Source: Rhabdornis inornatus (Eukaryota > Chordata > Aves > Passeriformes > Rhabdornithidae). Taken from it: DNA of 64,000 bases. The DNA lies in NCBI GenBank assembly GCA_013397075.1, contig VWZS01005955.1, positions 1 to 64,000 of the forward strand, given 5' to 3'. Shown here in pieces: positions 10,062 to 23,940 of the stretch (position 1 is its first letter; each line of letters starts with the position of its first letter). The notes beneath the pieces were generated by a model. That model had not been told where the DNA came from, searched no databases, and worked only from the letters and a program-made list of their open reading frames with translations. A program made the translations under genes and the position numbers.

Positions 10062-13000
10062 GGGAGAGAGAAGTCCATCATCAAAGCAATTTAAGAAAAT
10101 CAGCACTGTTCTTTGACTATTCTTCTCTGAAATTTCCATTATACTACAACAGGGGCACTTAAGTCTAAAAACTTGAGTTTTTCTGTCTCCATACTTACTG
10201 GGTTAAAAACAGGTCTGTCCCTTAGTCCTCATTTTTTCCCAGACTTTCCTTATAGATATGTAACAGTAAGCTCCAAAAACATAAGTACTTTGATGAAGTT
10301 TCACCCATGAAAATCCCGAGAGTGTAAGACCCCTTGAAACTGCATTTTGCCAGACATAAAAAAGTGAGATGAGTGTGTAAAAATTGTATTAAGAGCCCAT
10401 GTGGGGCAGAATGCAAGGGGGATGAAGCATGAGTTCACACCACAAGCAGTGAAAGGCAGGGAAGTGGCAATATTGGTATTGTCTGACTGACTGGAGATAA
10501 TGGCTGTAGATTAAAAACTTTATTGATGAGTGCATAATCTATATGGGTTTTGCATATGCATGTTACTATTGAACTGGAACAAAGACACGTATTATATTAG
10601 GCCAGAGAGGCTGTAGTTAAGATTTTTGGAAAAAAACTCTGAGGAAAAGTATACTCTTCATAGAAATACATGTGCTGTCAACTCCATTGAGGTTCATGTC
10701 AAGATGGTTGCAACAAGGGTCAAAAATTGCATTATTCAGGCTGTATATAAGTGTGAGGGTTCCAGTACTGTATTTGTTACACATGCTGTGCATAAGGAGG
10801 AGACATTAAAAATAGCTTTAGACAAACCACAAATAGAAGATATTTCTAAAGGCCTTTTATTTTGTAACAGTCTAGTAATTTTTGAGAGACTATAGCTTGT
10901 AATAAAACCAGTCTCTCCCCTTTGCACTGTCCTCTATAAAGGTAGGAAAACCTCCTAAACTATGTGCTGTGGAGTCGATATGAGTGTTTTCCTCTTTGCT
11001 GCAGGCTGAGATGCTCTTAGCACAGCATAGCAAGAGGTAGCTGCCAATGGTGGAACTATGGAAAGAGTGAGAAAGCCTTGCATCACAGACTGAGTGTGCC
11101 ATCTGGGTGAGTTTTGTGGGTTCCCTGGTACATTGCTCATTGAATCTCAAGAGTAGAACATCACACTGATAATTGATAAAGACTTTGATATAGACATTGA
11201 TATAGACTGAGAAAAAAGGTATCTTTTCTAAAGATAGATAAAAATCAGTAGCTTTACACCACTGTGATTCTTTTCTATGTGACAAATCCTTTTGTGCAGA
11301 AACAGTCTTTGATCAATACAGGCCTTATATATAATGTATAGACTTCTATTTCTGGCTGTACTATCTTCCAGGAATATTTCTTCAACAACTACTATGTACA
11401 ATACTGATTTTGGCTTTAAAATTACGAGCATTCCTGTTTTAAATTGTTGTACTGTGATTCATTTTATGTAAGCGACAGTATCTTTGCTAACTGATACTCA
11501 AGTGCATATTCTAATTTCTCAAGAATATCTTGCTTTCTGCAGGGAAATTAAACTCTGTCTTTCTATCAAGTACATGCAATCAAATATCTGACTGAATTGA
11601 CATTTTAGCATGCTTGTACAGCATGTTCTCTGCTGTGACTGTAGGTGAGGCATTCTTTGCTAGGGTAGGATATCTTTGTGTTAAGCTACATGCATGGGGT
11701 CGGGAGTAAAAGCAGCACTTGTCTTGCAAAATGCGCTAATGAGCTGTATTGATTTCTCATTTAGCAGTATTGGGTGTTCACCCTAGAAATCCAGCTAGGT
11801 TTCTAGTTGCTCATGAGAAGGCGGATTGGTGTTATGTTATCTAATGAGTGGGTACAGACACTAAGGGCTTATGCATGTTTTGTGTGCTCTGAACAAACCA
11901 AAACAGGCATCTATATGAAATAATAATCTGTCCAGCAAGTAAATCAAGGAGGTTTCCAGACCATTCAATTAAGTTAATTTTCAGTTTTTGAAAGGCAGAA
12001 ATAAACAGTGGATTAAGAGTTGGATTCTTTGTCTGTGTTTTAAACCAGCTGTGTACTTTAAGATTCTGCAGTGTAAAATAAAACAGGAGAAGGATACAAT
12101 TTGGAAAACTGATAAATCAGGTTAAGCATATGTGGCTAGAACCTTCAGGTCCACTTGATTTTGTCTCTGATTCAGGTTTTGAAATTATATAACCACCCAG
12201 GAGTTTCAGATATCTGCTGAGGATTTTCTGCCTTTTAACTTTCCAAATATTTCTCAAAGGTAATGTTGGCACAGCTTCTTAGGGCCGCTGTTATTGCTAG
12301 CTGCCCTGGCTGTGGGACTGGGTCTGTAGGCCAGCACCCTTACTTGTCTCCATTTCCCACGATGTAGATATCAATGTGTGTGGTGACTATCTTTTAAAAG
12401 AGGTCACACAGCTAGCGATGAGTTCAAGCTGGACAAAGTGTTTTTTGAAAACCAAATCAACAATTAGTATTCTGGATTATAGAAGACAAAGTGGTTTGTT
12501 CTGAGTGCCCAAGAAAAGGGCTTTCAGAAATATAAAATATTTCCCATATTTCTCATAATTCTCACTGAAATCCATGATGAATTTTTTTTCATTCCATCTC
12601 CTGATTTTTTGTTCACATGGTTCCTTTGATCCTTGCTACAAAAAGTGTTCCTGACTTTGAAAGTTGATGTCCAGTTGAGCATGTGTGGGAAGAGGGAGTG
12701 TATCATTCACTGCCAAGGTATGCTTTTTATGAGTGGGAGAGTTTCATTCTGTTTTTAAGGATGGATTGCATATCACATCAAACAAGACATGCACATTTTC
12801 AACTGTTTATCCAAATTTTAATATCAGAATTTTTGACTCAGCCATTCATCTTAAAAGTTATACCAAAACAAGCAGGAAAACTGAGACATGCTATAATCAT
12901 AACAGCATTGCAATTGTTCTCACATTCTCTCTTTATGAAGCATGCCTAGGAAGATGTTGACAAGGAATACCAGCAGTCTAGCCTGGCGGTGCAGTGTTAG

Positions 13001-13783
13001 CGCTGTAATAGCTATAAAAGGAAATCCTTCAGTGGTATTCTTGTCCAGATTGGACATATTATCCATATTTTTTTAGGTTCAGATTTGTGTTAATATCTGA
13101 GAATTTATAATTTCTTGGTCATACTGTGCATTTCAGGAATGGCCTTGGACTTGAGCCTGTGTGTGTTACAATGATAAAGATTTTAAGTTTATTTAATGAG
13201 ATCTTTGTTGCTGTTTATTGAAGGAGAGCTGTGCTTAAGAATGTGCTGTATTATAAAACCTTCATCTTCAAGTGACAGGGAAGAGAGGGAGACAACAAGC
13301 ATTTAGAGTGAGAAGTACTGTGAAGAGAGAGATTCTTGGGGCAAACATGCATGTAAATAACACTGCTATTTCAGAAGGTTTATGTTTGGTTTTATGTAGA
13401 TTTGAAATACTGTACTTACAATTTCTGCACACTTTGTATTGTTGGAACTTCACATAATCTCACTGACAGCTGTGCATCCTATTTAATATAGGGAAAATGG
13501 GTTAGAGGGCAAACAAAATAAATTTGAATTTTAATTTAAAATGACAGCTGATGTTGATGAAATAATGATTTTTACATGGAAATAAGTACAACTAAGTCAA
13601 AGACAATATGCAACAAACTGCACACCTCTACAGCTTGTTTCATCATGCTATACTGCCCAATAGGAAAACTCTTCCATTGTTTTCATGGTACTTTGAATCA
13701 CTTAGAAGAAATTTTATACATTAGAGCTGCCCCAGGCATCGTGACAGCACAGGAAGCAGATTTTTTATTCTAGAAACAATTTA

Positions 13784-13807
13784 TTCTATAAATAATGATT
13801 TATAGAA
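13784..13807. repeat. AT-rich 10-bp inverted repeat
   Basis: TTCTATAAAT, a 4-base AATG spacer, then ATTTATAGAA. An adjacent imperfect foldback runs from about 13805 to 13830 (GAAATTATTAT against ATAATAATTTTC). Probably simple AT-rich sequence. Confidence 0.7.
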
Positions 13808-14400
13808 ATTATTATTTTATAATAATTTTCAATTATCATAGAAATAATTGCACAATGAAGCTTAATATAAGCATGGTGCCAATGCAGAAAAACATTGGTC
13901 TCGTAAAGTGGGGCGTTTATAAGTTGCTGCAATGGAAATAAAATGACAAGAATGGACATCCAAGCCTATCACTTATAAAGCAAATAAACTGCAGAAAGAA
14001 AGCCAGTATCTTGAAGAAAAAAAGTATTTATAGGATACTACGGAGAATTTTAGAACTGCTATCATATAATCAGGAAGTCCAGCAGTCAAACTATTCCCAA
14101 ACATTGGTTGTTTTGATTTAATTTCACACAATCAAACTGAATTTTGCTAGCCACTAATGGTGAGGCTTCAGTAGCTGTACAGATGACTCTTTGTCCTGCC
14201 AAATGTCCTGCCATCTATGCTATCACCATGTGCTACTCTAAATCCGAGAAGCATTGGTAGTGTCTTTTGCCAGATGTGGTTTAAATCTCTCGCTTTACTC
14301 TGTGGTAACAAATGTGCTTTTATAGGCAACTGAAGAAGTGTGAGACTTGGTTTGTAGAGGTGAGATAAGGTTTGCAGTGCTGCTACTGTTGAAATGGAGC

Positions 14401-14423
14401 TGAAAAAGGTGACACCTTTTTCA
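14401..14423. repeat. Perfect 11-bp palindrome with 1-base centre
   Basis: TGAAAAAGGTG, central A, then CACCTTTTTCA. A perfect 23-base palindrome in otherwise unremarkable DNA. Confidence 0.85.
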
Positions 14424-14802
14424 TAGGTGTTTTTACATCGTGTATACCATATACTCATAGTGGAGTTATGCCTGCCTGTCAGTTTCACAATATGTTTGTG
14501 AAAAATTAAGCTTTAATGGAGAAACCTTTTCAAATAATTGAATGGAGCTTACTGCACTTCAAAATTTAATTTTCAGCTTTTTTATTGTTCAATGCATTGA
14601 ATGTTCCTAAGCATGTACTTCAAAATAACATGTATTTCAAAGTAAAAACATGCAAACATCACTTTGTTCATAACTTGTAAAAAATTAAATGAATTCTGCA
14701 TTTTTTATGTTATCAGATGGAGTAATTTTCAGATTGAAGAGCTCTTAGATATGATTTGCAGTGCATTAAATCTCTAGAAGAAATTGCTTTCTTCCTGAGT
14801 TG

Positions 14803-15167
<365 letters not shown>

Positions 15168-15685
15168 ATTTTCTTTTCCCCTTTCATTCCACCTCTGGAT
15201 TTCATGTTGACATGAGGTAGTATAGGTTTTGCTCATTTTCACCACTGTGACTAGGGGTACTTGCTGAAAGCCCTGAAATGAGTAAGAAGTTCAAAGTTTA
15301 GGCAATTTGGGAATGTTATTTTAGCTATTTTTATGTTTATAAGCCCATTACGATGCATATCTGGTCTATAGTCCCACTTCAGTTCCCCGAGAGGGCTCCA
15401 GTGTGCTCTAGGTTGAACCAGCAGGGTGCCGTAGGTTGTGGTCACAGTGGCAGAGCACTTCCCTTTCCACCTTCTCTTAAGCACAGCCGTCAGATGACAT
15501 GGTGAGGTCTCGTCTCTAGATGAAACATTGCAATCCCTCTCTGGCTGAGTTTAGGCATAAAGAGTAGGTCCCCAGCCCTTTGTATTAAGGAAAATGGCCC
15601 ACAGTTCTAGTCCCTTCTTTGGCAGGCAGAGACTGGTAGCTGATTAGAGGGACTGAAACTTTTTCAAAGAAAGTATGTTGTTTTG

Positions 15686-15716
<31 letters not shown>

Positions 15717-18700
15717 TCTCTTGAGGATATACAGACGGTTACTATTTAATCCCTATTTCTGGTTGTTACTAACATACTTTGACTTTCTTTGACTTAATCT
15801 TTCTTTTCATCCTTAGCAATATGGGGGCAGGAGAAACCCAAAGGGGCTCTTAGGACAGCAGCCATTACCCTTCCTTTTTCTTAGGATGTATTTTCACTGT
15901 CTAAATTTTTTCAAGACAGTAGTGTAACTCTGCCTAGCTGAGAGAAAAATATGTGGCCTAGATCTTGTAATCTTCCTCCTGCACAGATTTCTGCTTCAAA
16001 TAAATGCCTTATTTCTGATTTTTTTTTTTTTAAATTATGATTTGTCCCACATCATTCTAGACTAGCAATTTAATAAGGAAGTAAAACTGAAATGCATAGT
16101 GTGCTGTATACTTAAAATACAGACAGTACCTCAGTCTTTGCTTTAGTGGGTAGGGCTTTCTTTCATTGCAGGAGTCTTTTAAAATAGTAAAGTTTGGCAA
16201 AAGAGAAGAAAGTGTGACTGTACAGCCTAAACTCAGGATGGATACAAGTTTTGTGTTATCTATAGGAGAGCCCAACACTGAGTATCAGACAATAAATGTG
16301 ATCATTAATTATCACACTGGTTTATTTATGTATTTGTTTTGTCCCCTCCTTACTCCTTTTCTTAGAAGGAAAAAACTCTGGTCCTATAAATTCTAAACAA
16401 ATAGTGTCCAGGCAAACAAAACCTATTCTATGGCTCTTGTTTATAAATCACGCTCCATATGGTCAGTCCCTTCTTGGCATCTCTGAAATCATGGTTGTTT
16501 TTCAAACATGCTGATGGTGAAGGTAATTATTCAACAAACCAATTTTTATTTAATCTCCATTGATCATATGTGTAAATTATAAAATTGCTTGCTTTGGTGT
16601 ATGCTGTCTGAGTCCCAGCCACCCCTATATATGTTTGTGGTAGACTTTTCTGGATTGTCTTAATTCTAGCTAGACTAAATTGTTTATCCCAGGTATAACT
16701 GGACATCACATACTTATCAGTTTGTTTGTAGTGTGTACACTTAACTAGGATTTCTTACCAGGAGACATTTAGTTTTAGCTTACAAATAAATGTCTGACCC
16801 TTCAGGATAAAGATGGAATGCCTTATGCAAGGTGCTGAATGTCTTAAATCTTTAATTAAAAGTATAGGAATAAGATTAGATAATTCAGTTCACACTTTCT
16901 GCAGATTTAATTTCTTTTGTACTAATAGATTAATTTAGTTCTAAGAGGAGTATGGCCCACAGAGAACTACTATCCATGTTACAATTTTTACGGTTTTTTT
17001 ACTGTCATTCTGAGAACAGGAATTTCTAAAAGTGAAGAGATACAATTATGGCAAACTTGAAGTGTGGCTTCAAATGCTGTTTGCTTCACTAATATATCTT
17101 CCCATGCAATAATTACAATAGACAACATAAATAAGCACACAAACCCAAAAAGAACAGATTGTAGGTGGTTTGGGTTTTTTTTGATATAAGCAATTTTTAA
17201 AAAAGCATTATTTTGCATTCATCAGTGCAGTGTTAATGACAGAGAATCCTTTTTCTACGACTGATACTTGATTATCATTGGAATCTAGCAGACAGAGCAC
17301 TACACAGTAAAGCTAGAGTTCTACTGTTATAAGAGTTAATAGTAGAAACCTGTCCCAGCATACAATACTAAACTTTTCTGAGATGATCTGTGGTATAAAA
17401 AGGAGAATCTTAAAATGTACAAAAATTACTTTGCTTTGAATACACCCGTGAGAAACATAATCCATTAAGTGGCTCAGAAAGAATAAGGTTTATGGTCTGG
17501 GAGAGAAAAGGAATTTCTAGGAAAATTAGTTTTCTGTGGTATTTGAAAAGCTAATAGAATATTGGTATATGCAGTCAAATTATATGTACAGAAAGCCAGC
17601 ATTTTTCAGCAGGTGAAGCATCAGACTTGAGGAGGTTATGGCTGTATGTGGGAAAAGTCTAATAAAATTCAGTCACTTATTTCAGTTACAGCAGGTATTA
17701 CTTTCTCTAGCAAAAGCAAAGTGATAAGTTTGAGAGTTCAGGAATTTGGAAATGAAGTATGGCTATTTTTCAGCTTCTCAATTAAATTCTGTCCTAGTAG
17801 CAGCATTTAAACTCCAGGTATTTGTTGTTCACAAAACCTTCCCTAGATGTAAGAAAAAAAGAATTAGTCTGGTTATAAAGTATATGGCTTTGGAATAGTA
17901 TGGATGGGCAAAACTGTCTTCAGTTGAAGCCTGTTAGCACACCCACAAGTGTTCTGTGTTTTATAATTTCTTTTTCTTTTTAGTTTTCAGCAGCATTAGC
18001 ATTTGAAAGTTTTATGTTCTGGCTGGTAAATGAATTATTATGTCTGATGTCAAAACACTGGAAAAATGGTGTCGTGCAAAGTCTGTTGCTTAGGCAGTTG
18101 ATGGGACCTAGCATAACCAAGAGCTGTAGTAATGGAGTTGGAAAGTATTTTGGAGACTGCCCAATCCTTTAACCATGTCTTTCGCTGTTGGGTATTGAGG
18201 GTAAATGTAGTTGTGAATTTTAGTCAGCTCATTTCTCCTCCTGTGAGACACTTACTCTGCTGTCTTTGCAAAGTGTGTGTTCATTCTTTTCACTATTCAT
18301 AAGACACATGGAAGGGCTTAATGTGATTTAAAAAGAAATAGTATTAGCCAAACTGTGTAAACTTAAAGGATTTGACCAGCACTGCAAAAGGAATCAGCAA
18401 TGGAGAATACTCTTTAGTTTAGCTGTCTGTAGCCACAAGTATACTTGAAGAGCTCAGAGTAAGTACAAAGCATCCTGACTTTACTATTTTGCTTTTAGCC
18501 CCTTTTCACTCCTGATCAATTAAAGAAGGCATTCCAGTTTGTGACCTAGAGTTACTTCTTTGTCACGTCGTACTGGGATTTGGGTGAGATTTTTTTAGCA
18601 CCCGACTGACAGAATTCTTGTGTGAATTTTATTTGTCATGGCTTTTCTTACGTAAAGGATGAAGGAAGGGAGAGATCCTCGCTTTGCTGACACTCCTTGG

Positions 18701-19068
18701 GGAATATGCTGAATATTAATAGTAATATTTTTAAAAATTCTTGCATGCAACAGAAAAAGGGGTCCTATATGCATCTTCTGAAACACTGACTCTTTTTGTG
18801 GTCCTGAAAGTCATCCTGCTTTGCTTGTGATGTAGCATTCACTTTTTGTCTCTAATGAACACATAAAAGTTGTACAGCACTGACATGGTGAATACTAAAT
18901 GCTATAAATATTGGATAAGAAATGATGTTTTATTGACTACACCTGCCACATTAGTATATCCCCTGTGCTTAGCAATCTTCCTAGTGGTGGGCAGGCTTCA
19001 GACTGAATGTTCAGATGCAGTTATTTTGCAGATGTCCTTCCTAACTCCATCCATTGGTTCCTTTATAA
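15168..19068. other. AT-rich DNA without recognised genes
   Basis: No coding exon, RNA gene or clear repeat apart from a (GTTTT)n run at about 15676-15711 and short poly-T tracts. A short stretch near 18133-18175 vaguely resembles a CR1 3' end but is too decayed to call. Confidence 0.6.
15676..15711. repeat. (GTTTT)n microsatellite
   Basis: Seven consecutive GTTTT units followed by a T-run. Confidence 0.95.
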
Positions 19069-19565
19069 TATCATAGAATTATATGGTTTGGGCTGGAAGG
19101 GACCTTAAAAACCTTCTGGTTCAAACTACCTCCACCTTTGGCAGGGAGCTTTCCACTGTACTTTGGGTTTCTCAAAGCCCAGTCCAGCCTGGCTTTGAAC
19201 ATTTCCAAGAATGGGGCATCTACAATTTCTCTGGAGAACCTGCTCCAGTGACTCACCATCCTCACAGTGAATAATTTTTTCCAAATATTTAATCTAAATC
19301 TACCCTCTCTCAATGTAAATCCACTCCCCTTATCCTAGTCCTACAAGGCCTTATAAAAAGTCCCTCTCTGGCTTTCTTGTAGGCCTTCTTTAGGAACTGA
19401 AAGGCTACTATAAGGTCTCCTTGGACCCTTTGCTTCTCCGGGCTGAAGAATTTCAGTGTGCTTTCATAGGAGACGTGTTCCAGCCCTCTGATCATCTTTG
19501 GGGTCCTCCTCTGAACTTGCTCCAGCAGATTCATGGAGACAGCCAACAGGTCCATAGGGCCAGCC
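19069..19565 (-). mobile_element. CR1 LINE, 3' fragment, antisense
   Basis: The left end reads ATCATAGAAT, then GGCTGGAAGGGACCTT, the reverse complement of the conserved CR1 3' end. It continues through the typical antisense CR1 3' region (GGCATCTACAATTTCTC, ACCTGCTCCAGTGACTCACC, GAAGAATTTC and GGTCCTCCTCTGAACTTGCT) to about 19565. CR1 elements insert as 5'-truncated copies, so only the 3' end is present. No coding capacity remains. Confidence 0.92.
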
Positions 19566-21910
19566 ACTTCCAAGCAGAGTTTATCCTCACAGACACTGGA
19601 GTAAGTTTAGCAGTAAATTTTGTTTTTTATAGCATGGGATAGATGTGCCTCAGATATTGCAGGCAGAGAGGATTCTTTGAGCTACAAGATTAAAAGGCTG
19701 ACGCTCAGAAACAGGTGACAAACATGGTCATAAAGTCCATTGGTTAAGGCAGTAAACTGTGGAGGGAGCATGGAGTTCTTATTGGAGGACCAGATCCCAA
19801 GAATTAAACTTGTCTTCTTTGCCTATTGGAGAATGAGGAATATTAACCTCAGCATCCTCTGAACAGTAATGTCATATGTGCTGACAAATTATTGGTCTTT
19901 AGGGAAAACTGCTGAGGCCCGTTGTCTTTATGTTAGCTAACCTTGTGTTTACACCATGATGAAGTGCTTAGATACTCAGAGCACACCCTGCATGTAGTTT
20001 ATTTTTCCAAATATTCTAGTTCACTATTTTTAGAGCATTCATTTCAGTCTTTTCTGTATTTATACACATATATACACTATTGTAAAAAAGTTCTGCAGTG
20101 AGAGCCTTTGTCACTATGCAGTTTTAAACCAAATCAGTGAGATACTAGCCTTATAGATTTTACATTGTGAGCTGCTTATGCCTTCCCTTTGGCTAAAAAA
20201 CTTAGCTATACAATATGAAGAATTGTTCACAATTGCCTATTAACGCCTGCCTTGTCAAAGAAAGGAGGGAGGAGCTTCTCTCTATTATTGCACACACAGA
20301 GAAAAAGTCCTGAGAAGGAACAAACATCATGAAATTCAGACAGTTCTGTAGTCTTGAGGATTGGTTTTAATTTCTGAGAAAAGCAAGAAATTATCCCATG
20401 AGGACGAAAGACACAAGCAAAACTGGAAAAGCAGAATAAGTTACATTTCTTAACTAAAGAGTAGTAGGGGGGAGCTGTAAACTTCTCCTTTCCTTCTATC
20501 TGTCCTATTGCTGTGACCTCACAATATGTGTAGTGGTCAGAGTAAAATATTTAGAGCTAGTGCAGCAAAATGAGCGTGGGGTACTGATTTGACAAGAAGT
20601 TCAAAATATTCCAGACTAGAAAAGCCACATAACTTAGGCAATTTCTAATAAATAAATAAATAAAAAGATAAAATCTGATCCAAGCTTGAGCATTAATACA
20701 TAAGGAACAATTTAAAAGGATGTTTATAAGCAAGGATCTTTCATAAAATATTCTTAAACAAAATTCAACACTTCAATTCCTGTTGATGTTAATGGCAATT
20801 GCTTTTGCCACAATGGGATCTGGACTATTACCAATTTTTGTAATAAAATTAAAGACAAAAATAAATAATTGCCTAAGATGCTGTGCAATGCTAAAAGTCA
20901 AGTTCACTCCCCCTTATTTGCTTTTACCTTCATAAAACTCTTGCAGAAATATCATGTACTACTATATAGTCCTTAAGATGTACGGAAAATGTCTGTACAC
21001 ACAATAAGGAAATTATGTTAACATATCTTTGAGGTGCAAAGAATGCTAATGAATTTGATCTCTCTTTTTCCATTTGCGAGTGCTAGAAGGCAAGTAAACT
21101 GAAAAGAACAAAAGTTTATCTGGGTTTAAAACAAGCAAATCAAAATGTTGGAAATTTAATTAATCCTTTGCCAATTTATCTGAAAAATACCTAAACTTGA
21201 TTACCTCTGACTCCAGAATTTTGAGAGATGATTCAACTGCGGATGCAATTGAATTTAAGCAATTGTATTTTAAATGACAACATTTTAAAGTACATGTAAT
21301 TGGCAGAATTAGAAAATATAAACAGTTATGGGTAAGAAACAGGAACAAGGATGCAGTTTTAAAATGCAGTGATTCAGAAACTTGTAGAACAGACTCTTTT
21401 GAATGCTGACATTCATTTCAGATGTTCCTTAATAAATTTCCTAGCAAAGAATTTTGCTCCTAATGCAGTCTATGCAAAGGTAGCAGCTGAGTGTTTGTGC
21501 AAAGCTCAGTGTTTGTAGTAAAAGATGTACAACTGCAGTTATTTAAAAGGAGTATTGAAATAATTATGCTGCGAGGGCACAGTACTCCTGCATTGAAAGA
21601 GATGCTAAAAAGATTAGAGGAAGAAGAAAGTGCCTCATATATGTCATAGATCATCCTTATGTTTTTGTCACAGCCAAAGTTCTGATCTCAGGAGGGAGAA
21701 CACCTGCAAGTACTGTCGGGTTTGTAACTTGTTTATATTGGTCATTCAAGAATTAGGTTGTATGCAAGACACTCTTTTCTCTTTATCCTCAATTCTGCGC
21801 AAAATAGAATGAATTGTAGCTGAAGGGTCATCATCTTGGGATGTATGCTCTGAAAAAATGAGTATACATATAAACCTCAGATAAAATGAAGAAAATATGT
21901 AAGGGAGAAA
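19566..21910. other. AT-rich DNA without recognised genes
   Basis: Nothing recognisable except a short (AATA)n run near 20648-20665. Confidence 0.55.
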
Positions 21911-22010
21911 TTCTGCACTGTCAGAATGGTTGGACATTGGCACAAGTTGTCCAGACAAGTTGTGGATATCCCATCCCTCAAAATGTTCAAGGGCAGGTTG
22001 GATTATACTT
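21911..22010 (+). mobile_element. CR1 LINE scrap, sense
   Basis: The segment GGTTGGACATTGGCACAAG, TTGTGGATATCCCATCCCTC, then AATGTTCAAGGGCAGGTTGG follows the order of the CR1 3' untranslated region. Neither the 3' tail nor upstream coding sequence is present. An old, short fragment. Confidence 0.7.
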
Positions 22011-22579
22011 TAAAAATCAAAAGGCCAGAACTATCATATTGCTAGAAAGATAAATTTATTGTATTATGTAAAATTTGGAATTCATTGTATGACTGTTGTT
22101 TCATTGTGGTTGCTTGTTCTGGGTTTGCTTTTTTAAAATTTAGTTTATTTTGGTGGTCCTAAACTTTGGCCTCAATTATACCAATGAAAATTTAGAGAAA
22201 CGCTACTGGAATTAACATTGTTCTGAAACTACACCTGTCACTGAAGTCAGGAGATGTGGTTACATTTATTCTTGTCATTTTGTTTGTGTTATGTGTATAA
22301 AATATACTGTCTAATAGGAAAAAAAAAAACAAACAACAAAAAAACCCCCATGCAAACCCCTCCTCCTCAAACCAAAACAAAACTCCCCAAAAAAGTCAAC
22401 CAAAAACCCAAATATCAGCTTACTGTAAAGAACACAAACCCATCCAAACCTGTATATACCCAAAAAATCCTACTGAAAATCTAAATTATCTATAGTCTGG
22501 CATTTGGATCAAAAAGAACAATCTGCAACCCAATAAGTAATAGGATGTAGAGGTGCAGTCTGTTTTAATCTAAGATACA
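22011..22579. other. AT-rich DNA with an A/C-rich tract
   Basis: No gene recognised. Bases 22319-22470 are almost only A and C on the + strand, with A-runs broken by short C-runs. Confidence 0.55.
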
Positions 22580-22583
22580 GCAT

Positions 22584-23177
22584 TGTTGGAACCCTGAAGC
22601 CTGGGTGTTTTGAACTTTCTGTGCTTTCTGGCACTGACTCTCAAAAGAACACTGCTTTTGACTTGAGGCCTTGGAGTGGCCTTCCAAAATTGAATGATGG
22701 AGTTAGAATCACTGGTGTGTACTTTGAATAGAAGTGTGTAATATCACATGTGAAGGGTTTGGAATTTGGGGTAATAGTAATAGGTATGGGACAAGATGGA
22801 GGTTCTTGGGCATAGTCTTTTTCTTTCTTGTTCCTTTTTCTTCTTAGTTTTAGGCAGTAGTTTTTGGTTGGATAGAAAGTACCGCAGTGTGGGTCACAGG
22901 TGTTTGGTCATTGGGTCAAAAGTATCAATAATATAGATGTTAGCTTTTAATTGGACTGTTTGCCTTTAAAAGACTTTGTAACGAGCAAGATGCAGCTCCA
23001 TTTTCTTGCATTTAACTTGTTAGCTAGAAGTGCTGTGGAACCCACTGAACTATAGATAAGAATTAATAAACAACTGAGTCTGAACACAAAAATCTGTCTC
23101 TCATGCTTCAATCCCGACTATAAGTGAAGGCAGAGCAAAAAGGAAGCCAGCCACTAATATGTGTTGCCAGTAATACA
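22584..23177 (+). mobile_element. Solo LTR (about 594 bp), 4-bp TSD
   Basis: It begins TGTTGGAACCCTGAAGCC and ends AATACA. It is flanked by GCAT at 22580-22583 and 23178-23181. A TTTAAAAG box at about 22974 is followed by AATAAA at 23065-23070, giving a plausible U3-R-U5 order on the + strand. No internal retroviral sequence adjoins it, so it is a solo LTR. The family is not named. The 4-base duplication is short and could be chance, so the right boundary is less certain than the left. Confidence 0.65.
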
Positions 23178-23181
23178 GCAT

Positions 23182-23940
23182 GATCACATTTACATTCCAG
23201 TGTCTGTAGTCAAGTTGAGGAGCATTACAATTCACTTCCATTGTTAGGACAATACAGACATGTTCTCACACTGGAATTTTTGCCTGCATGAGGCAGGTCT
23301 GAGAAACTCCTGTTGAAGTGTCATTGAGAGAGATTTTAGTAGTAATATGTAATTTTAGAAATTAAGAAACGGTAAAATTAATATTTACAAATCTCAGGGA
23401 TGGGCACAATACAATAATGGATTTTAAGAGACCTCTGAATCATGAAATTAGTGAATGAAGAGGTGAAACCTGTTACTTAAAGTGGCCTCAGAATATGGAA
23501 TTGAAAATTTTTACAAATTTTTAAGGACTTGTAGCAAAAAATTCCCCAGAAGATCTGACTTCTTCTCTGGTCATATTAGTATTTTGTTTTATAAACACGG
23601 CTTAAAGATGCTTATAAAAGGAATTTTTATCCCATGCATACCTTGAAGAAAAATTATACTTCACTAATAAACTAGATTTTTTCCCTAGAGTTTTGGAATT
23701 GTCAATGAGCATGAATGTGTGTGCTCTGCTTAGATTCTTTGAAAGTCTTCTGAAAAGAGCCCTCAGAAACAGCTCTTGAAGAAACTAAGCTTGATGAAGT
23801 GGAAAGGTCTTCCTGTGGGTGAATAGTTACTTGACAGAAAATGAAGCTAATGTAAAAATAGTCAGCTTTCACAATGGAGAGAGGTGACTGAGAATCTTCC
23901 GTCTAGAATTTTGAGTCTGAGAGTTTGTCATTTAATGTAT
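23182..23940. other. AT-rich DNA between two LTRs
   Basis: No gene, internal retroviral sequence or repeat recognised. Confidence 0.5.

Larger units (their letters stand above)
6766..14802. other. AT-rich DNA without recognised genes
   Basis: About 8 kb with no exon, RNA gene or full repeat recognised. Open frames are short (under 135 codons) and have no family resemblance. Notable pieces are an A/C-rich stretch at 9199-9260, a strong hairpin at 10028-10061, AT-rich foldbacks at 13784-13836 and a 23-base palindrome at 14401-14423. Confidence 0.6.

Noticed and set aside
10890..11285. 131-codon open frame on the - strand
   Set aside because: No recognisable domain; this length is expected by chance in 64 kb, and no promoter or splice context supports it.
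18130..18180. Possible antisense CR1 3' end
   Set aside because: Only about 50 bases with weak resemblance (GAGTTGGAAAG, CTGCCCAATCC); too decayed to support.
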